Made by a program: the position numbers and the translations under genes
The notes under the pieces: model-generated
What the model was told of the DNA's origin: nothing
The model's database searches: none
Seen by the model: only the letters and a program-made list of their open reading frames with translations
Shown here: in pieces, positions 42,219-43,805 of the stretch
Layout: each line of letters opens with the position of its first letter
How positions within the stretch are numbered: position 1 is the first letter of the stretch
From: Ruminococcus sp.
Lineage (GTDB): Bacteria; Bacillota; Clostridia; Oscillospirales; Acutalibacteraceae
Direction: 5' to 3'
DNA: 43,805 nt
NCBI GenBank assembly: GCA_017416065.1
Contig: JAFQDM010000013.1
Span: 1 to 43,805 of the forward strand

Positions 42219-42884
42219 ATGAATGAGCTGAAATCTGTAAATCTCTTTGATTTTGAGAGAACAATTGCAAAGGATCTCTTTGAATCCAAGGAGTATCCTT
42301 GGGAGCTTTTACCTCTTATATCAGATTACATAAAGAAGCTGGGCCCCACTCTTCCTGCTGATAAATTCGACAACATCGGGGAGAACATCTGGGTTGCAAA
42401 GAGTGCAAAGATCGCACCCTCTGCATACCTTTGCGGTCCGCTTATTATAGACGAAGAGGCAGAGGTGCGCCATTGTGCCTTCATCCGCGGCAATGCAATC
42501 GTTGGCAAGGGTGCTGTGGTGGGTAATTCCACGGAGCTTAAGAACTGTATCCTCTTTGACTGCGTGCAGGCTCCTCACTATAACTACGTAGGCGACAGCA
42601 TCTACGGCTACAAGGCTCATACGGGTGCAGGCGTTATAGCTTCAAACCTTAAGGCGGACAAGTCCCTTGTAACGGTGAATTTCCGCGGGGAAAAGGTGCA
42701 GACAGGGGTCAAGAAGTTCGGCGCTATGGTCGGCGATTTCGGCGATATAGGCTGCAACACGGTTATGAACCCCGGTTCCGTTATCGGCAGAGGCACCAAC
42801 GTTTATCCCCTCTCCTTTGTAAGAGGCTACGTAGAGGCAAACTCCATCTACAAAAAGCAGGGAGAAGTTGTAGAGAAGCGCTGA
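42219..42884 (+). CDS. Left-handed beta-helix (hexapeptide-repeat) protein, nucleotidyltransferase/acyltransferase-like
   Basis: A 221-residue protein beginning at ATG 42219 behind TAGGAGG. Residues ~50-205 show hexapeptide repeats of the left-handed beta helix (IWVAKSAKIAPSAYLCGPL, IGRGTNVYPLSFVRG). Features such as FIRGNAIVGKGAVVGNSTELKN and VGDSIYGYKAHTGAGVIASN resemble the acetyltransferase domain of GlmU-like UDP-sugar pyrophosphorylases. The N-terminal ~45 residues are helical, and no nucleotidyltransferase domain is present. A sugar-nucleotide acetyltransferase role is plausible but the substrate is unknown. It is probably co-transcribed with the PAP2 gene. Confidence 0.82.
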   Translation: MNELKSVNLFDFERTIAKDLFESKEYPWELLPLISDYIKKLGPTLPADKFDNIGENIWVAKSAKIAPSAYLCGPLIIDEEAEVRHCAFIRGNAIVGKGAVVGNSTELKNCILFDCVQAPHYNYVGDSIYGYKAHTGAGVIASNLKADKSLVTVNFRGEKVQTGVKKFGAMVGDFGDIGCNTVMNPGSVIGRGTNVYPLSFVRGYVEANSIYKKQGEVVEKR

Positions 42885-42946
42885 GAACCGCTGAGAGCTC
42901 TGGCTTTTGGCTGTTTCCAAAGGCAAAAAACAGAATTATAATCACA

Positions 42947-42985
42947 AAAGGGATGGTTTTTCAGAAAATCATCCCTTTGCTTTTT
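42947..42985 (+). terminator. Intrinsic terminator after the beta-helix protein gene
   Basis: A 14-bp stem AAAGGGATGGTTTT/AAAATCATCCCTTT (42947-42960 with 42965-42978, one G-U pair) followed by GCTTTTT. The stretch 42986-43162 is AT-rich and holds nothing recognisable. Confidence 0.85.
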
Positions 42986-43162
42986 GTTTATTGCAGTAAA
43001 GTGAAATGGCACAATTGTGTTTTATCGAACATAAAACCACAATATATAGGTCTGTTACAAAGAAAAACACAAAATTTTGTATTGTGCAACTTTAACAAAA
43101 ATTTGCTCAAAAATTTTCTTAAATTCTACAAGGAAAACGGGCGGAAAAATTGCCGAAAACCC

Positions 43163-43191
43163 TTGATTTTGCCCTATATATATATTATAAT
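43163..43191 (+). promoter_or_regulatory. Promoter of the S10 ribosomal operon
   Basis: TTGATT (43163-43168), a 17-bp spacer and perfect TATAAT (43186-43191). It implies a leader of about 290 nt before rpsJ. Confidence 0.82.
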
Positions 43192-43197
43192 TGACCC

Positions 43198-43489
43198 TGC
43201 GTGACTGCAATAAATGATATGCGATGAAGCGGGAGGTTGCGGCGAACAGCCGGTTTTTCCGTGGAGTATGTCCGATTTCAAACCGGGCGAAAGTAAAATT
43301 TCACAGCACAAACGGACATTGGGGTTGCTATGCCCGAAGTGTGCACTTTTGCTTTTCAGGACTTCCCGGTTAACAAAGTTAATCGGCTTTTTTAATGCAG
43401 GGTGATGAAACACCCGGCCGTGTGTAAGAAAGACCGAAGTCCCGGAGGGCACTAAGCCCGCCAACTAAAATTTTTAAGGAGGCGTTTTT
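43198..43489 (+). promoter_or_regulatory. Long structured leader of rpsJ with internal terminator
   Basis: A ~290-nt leader. ATGTCCG (43268-43274) can pair with CGGACAT (43313-43319). CCGGTTAAC-AAA-GTTAATCGG (43366-43386) followed by CTTTTTT forms an intrinsic terminator in mid-leader. S10 operons are classically regulated by a ribosomal protein (L4 in E. coli) acting on the leader. A comparable attenuation here is inferred from the structure. Confidence 0.7.
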
Positions 43490-43801
43490 ATGGCAGTCAA
43501 GGAAAAAATCAGAATCAGACTTAAGGGCTATGATCACCAGCTGGTTGATCAGTCAGCAGAGAGAATCGTGCAGACAGCTAAGCGTACAGGTGCAAGGGTT
43601 TCCGGTCCTGTTCCGCTTCCCACAGAGAAGCAGGTTGTTACCATTCTTCGTGCGGTTCACAAGTATAAGGACAGCCGCGAGCAGTTCGAGATGAGAACTC
43701 ACAAGCGTCTGATCGATATACTCAGACCCTCAAACAAAACTGTTGACGCTCTTACAAATCTGGAGCTCCCTGCCGGCGTTGAGATCGAGATCAAGTTCTA
43801 A
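43490..43801 (+). CDS. rpsJ: 30S ribosomal protein S10
   Basis: A complete 103-residue S10 that binds the 3' domain of 16S rRNA and also serves as NusE in antitermination. [37 protein letters not shown] and the C-terminal [10 protein letters not shown] are invariant family blocks. AAGGAGG precedes ATG 43490. It is normally the first gene of the S10 operon; the rest would continue beyond the window. Confidence 0.98.
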   Translation: MAVKEKIRIRLKGYDHQLVDQSAERIVQTAKRTGARVSGPVPLPTEKQVVTILRAVHKYKDSREQFEMRTHKRLIDILRPSNKTVDALTNLELPAGVEIEIKF

Positions 43802-43805
43802 TTTC

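Noticed and set aside
42953-43204. Open frame of 83 codons before the S10 promoter
   Set aside because: AT-rich, begins within the terminator hairpin, overlaps the rpsJ promoter and has no ribosome site.

Overview
This window looks like a chromosomal segment of a low-to-mid GC Gram-positive anaerobe of the class Clostridia, most likely a gut or rumen Oscillospiraceae/Ruminococcaceae relative. Clues are the type III glutamine synthetase, the PyrR, TPP and ZTP regulatory leaders, single-chain glycyl-tRNA synthetase, BspA-type leucine-rich repeats, and secreted proteins with starch-binding and InlB/Listeria-Bacteroides-type repeats. Strong sigma-A promoters (TTGACN, 17 bp, TATAAT-like) and GGAGG ribosome sites occur throughout. 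The species assignment is inference; no rRNA is present.

Region 1 (1-11340) is a tandem array of four secreted proteins, the first cut by the window edge, that share a C-terminal module of about 350 residues. They are a GH13 alpha-amylase with three starch-binding modules (510-5015), a protein with a cohesin-like N-terminal domain (5170-7023) and a leucine-rich-repeat protein with a starch-binding module (7181-11281). Each has its own promoter and terminator, and the intergenic regions and 3' ends are themselves repeated. No sortase motif, dockerin or S-layer domain is visible, so the common C-terminal module is the best candidate for their shared localisation or assembly signal. An S24/S26 peptidase-like gene and a metallo-beta-lactamase-fold hydrolase follow, then tRNA-Val.

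Region 2 (13233-26985) is a de novo purine operon. It starts with a consensus promoter, a ZTP riboswitch and an overlapping intrinsic terminator. The order is purE-purC-purF-purM-purN-purO-(stand-alone AICAR formyltransferase)-[DUF559 element]-purD-purL, followed by guaB on its own promoter. PurF lacks every recognisable glutaminase active-site residue, the usual bifunctional PurH is replaced by an archaeal-type PurO plus a separate formyltransferase, and a palindrome-bounded element encoding a Vsr/DUF559-like nuclease lies inside the operon.

Region 3 (27025-34260) holds glnN (GSIII), a small membrane protein and glyQS. Next come an XRE regulator divergent from a small membrane-protein gene split by an in-frame TAG, pyrR behind a predicted attenuator, and thiT behind a TPP riboswitch. 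A cluster of short variable hairpins joined by a constant GTGAAGTT/AACTTCAC motif closes the region.

Region 4 (34256-43801) holds a DUF1015 protein and a four-gene Dlt-like cassette (carrier protein, MBOAT, SGNH protein, AMP-forming ligase) that probably acylates an extracytoplasmic polymer. It continues with a CAT-anticodon tRNA whose 3' end is duplicated 238 bp downstream around a set of hairpins, a methyltransferase-like protein, a PAP2 phosphatase and a left-handed beta-helix protein. The window ends with rpsJ, the first gene of the S10 ribosomal operon, behind a long leader containing an intrinsic terminator.

The most interesting candidates are the shared-C-terminus starch-utilisation array, the DUF559 element, the glutaminase-dead PurF, and the two hairpin repeat systems. 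All functional calls come from reading the sequence; no database search was possible.
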